Positions 4,748-5,645 of a stretch of 5,645 nt of DNA are shown piece by piece. The DNA is taken from assembly GCA_018400545.1 (NCBI GenBank), contig JAGYLT010000167.1:1-5645 (forward strand). Reading direction: 5' to 3'. A program made the translations under genes and the position numbers. Numbering within the stretch: the stretch's first letter is position 1; each line of letters begins with the position of its first letter. The notes below the pieces were generated by a model. The model was not told the DNA's origin. It saw only the letters and a list, made by a program, of their open reading frames with translations, and did no database searches. Source of the DNA: Bacteroidales bacterium (GTDB lineage: Bacteria; Bacteroidota; Bacteroidia; Bacteroidales; 4484-276).

Positions 4748-5645
4748 AGAGTTTGATTTTCTTGTCGAGCTCTTCTACGTAACCTTTAAACACTTTATCG
4801 GTATCCCTGAGGTTTCTAACCGTTTTGCAGGCATGCAATACTGTTGCGTGGTCTTTGTTTCCGCATTGCAGACCAATTTGAGTCAGGGATGCTTTGGTAT
4901 GTTCTTTCGAGAAAAACATGGCCAACTGACGTGCCTGAACAATGTTGCGTTTCCTGGTTTTAGAATTCATCTGGTCGATGGTCAGACCAAAAAATTCCGA
5001 GACAATTTTCTGAATGTAATCGATCGAAATCTCTTTATTCGAATTCTTGATGAAATTATCTACGATTTGCCTGGCAAGATCCAGTGTGATCTCTTTTTTA
5101 TTGAGTGAAGCCTGGGCCAACACCGAAATCATGGCGCCTTCGAGCTCACGGATATTTGATGTAACGCTGTAGGCAAGGTATTCCACCACGTTGTCGGGCA
5201 TGGTAATGCCGTCGTTGTATAGGCGTTTTTGGAGGATAGCAATCCTGGTTTCCAGGTCAGGCGATTGCAAATCGGCAGTCAAACCCCATTTGAAGCGTGA
5301 AAGCAAGCGTGCCTCCATGCCTTCGATTTCCACCGGAGGCTTGTCGGATGTGATAACAAGCTGCTTCGAATGCTGATGAAGCTGATTAAAAATATGGAAA
5401 AACACATCCTGTGTTTTTTCCTTTCCTGACATAAAATGGATGTCGTCGATGATTAACACATCGATCAACTGGTAGAAATTGGTAAAATCATTCTGGTTGT
5501 TGTTGCGAACCGACTCGATGTACTGGGCCATGAACTGATCGGTGGTAACGTAGAGAACGGTCTTTTCAGGAAATTTTTCCTTGACTTCCAGCCCGATGGC
5601 ATGTGCCAGGTGCGATTTTCCCAGTCCAACCCGGCTGTACAAAAA
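4746..5645 (-). CDS. dnaA: Chromosomal replication initiator DnaA, 5' partial
   Basis: This is the AAA+ and DNA-binding part of DnaA, which binds DnaA boxes and opens the replication origin. The frame is open through the window end, so the N-terminal region (domains I-II and the start of III, perhaps 160-175 residues) is missing. From the right edge, FLYSRVGLGKSHL is the Walker A loop, with Lys at 5618-5616. Walker B is LIIDDIHF (Asp pair 5447-5442), followed by sensor 1 (VITSD), box VII (LLSRFKWG) and sensor 2 (SNIRELEGA). Domain IV ends with the signature IGLQCGNKDHATVLHACK, where the commoner GGRDHST is GNKDHAT. The Walker A loop reads S-R where GG is expected; both changes lie within 15 bases of the window edge. 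It leads the leftward block; its promoter is outside the window. Confidence 0.97.
   Translation of the reverse strand, partial: FLYSRVGLGKSHLAHAIGLEVKEKFPEKTVLYVTTDQFMAQYIESVRNNNQNDFTNFYQLIDVLIIDDIHFMSGKEKTQDVFFHIFNQLHQHSKQLVITSDKPPVEIEGMEARLLSRFKWGLTADLQSPDLETRIAILQKRLYNDGITMPDNVVEYLAYSVTSNIRELEGAMISVLAQASLNKKEITLDLARQIVDNFIKNSNKEISIDYIQKIVSEFFGLTIDQMNSKTRKRNIVQARQLAMFFSKEHTKASLTQIGLQCGNKDHATVLHACKTVRNLRDTDKVFKGYVEELDKKIKL

Noticed and set aside
4710..5108. 132-codon plus-strand ORF
   Set aside because: Antisense to DnaA domain IV, whose signature is intact on the other strand.

Overview
The window looks like chromosomal DNA from a member of the Bacteroidota. No gene has a close relative identified by search; the assignment rests on what can be read. 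The response regulator ends in a Bacteroidota-style helix-turn-helix. The dnaA gene is followed by a low-molecular-weight tyrosine phosphatase and an RsmI-like methyltransferase, an arrangement I recall from this phylum. There is a perfect match to the TAnnTTTG promoter element, and most starts lack a Shine-Dalgarno sequence.

Left part (1-1958, + strand): a two-gene signalling operon. The first gene, cut by the window edge, encodes a soluble receiver-histidine kinase (REC-HisKA-HATPase). Two bases later comes a response regulator with receiver, coiled coil and C-terminal HTH. The two receivers are about 60% identical by hand count over 119 ungapped residues, so they are close paralogues. The likely pathway is kinase autophosphorylation, transfer to one or both receivers, then transcriptional output through the HTH.

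Middle (1959-2573): a 615-base gap without a convincing intact gene. It holds a promoter-like TATTTTTG, two hairpins of which the second carries a U-tract (together a candidate small RNA of about 76 nt), and a second strong terminator. After these come a 51-codon ORF that may be frameshifted (a possible 72-aa relic), a small perfect inverted repeat, and a third strong terminator facing the convergent gene.

Right part (2574-5645, - strand): four genes read right to left: dnaA (5' end outside the window), a low-molecular-weight protein tyrosine phosphatase, a PLP-dependent serine/threonine dehydratase of the serine racemase type, and a tetrapyrrole-methylase-fold SAM methyltransferase related to RsmI. 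They are tightly spaced (41-47, overlapping, and 2 bases) and are probably co-transcribed. A weak hairpin follows dnaA.

No CRISPR, insertion sequence, tRNA or rRNA was seen. The most useful things to check are the candidate small RNA, the possible frameshifted small gene, the altered first residue of the DnaA Walker A loop at the window edge, and the duplicated receiver pair.
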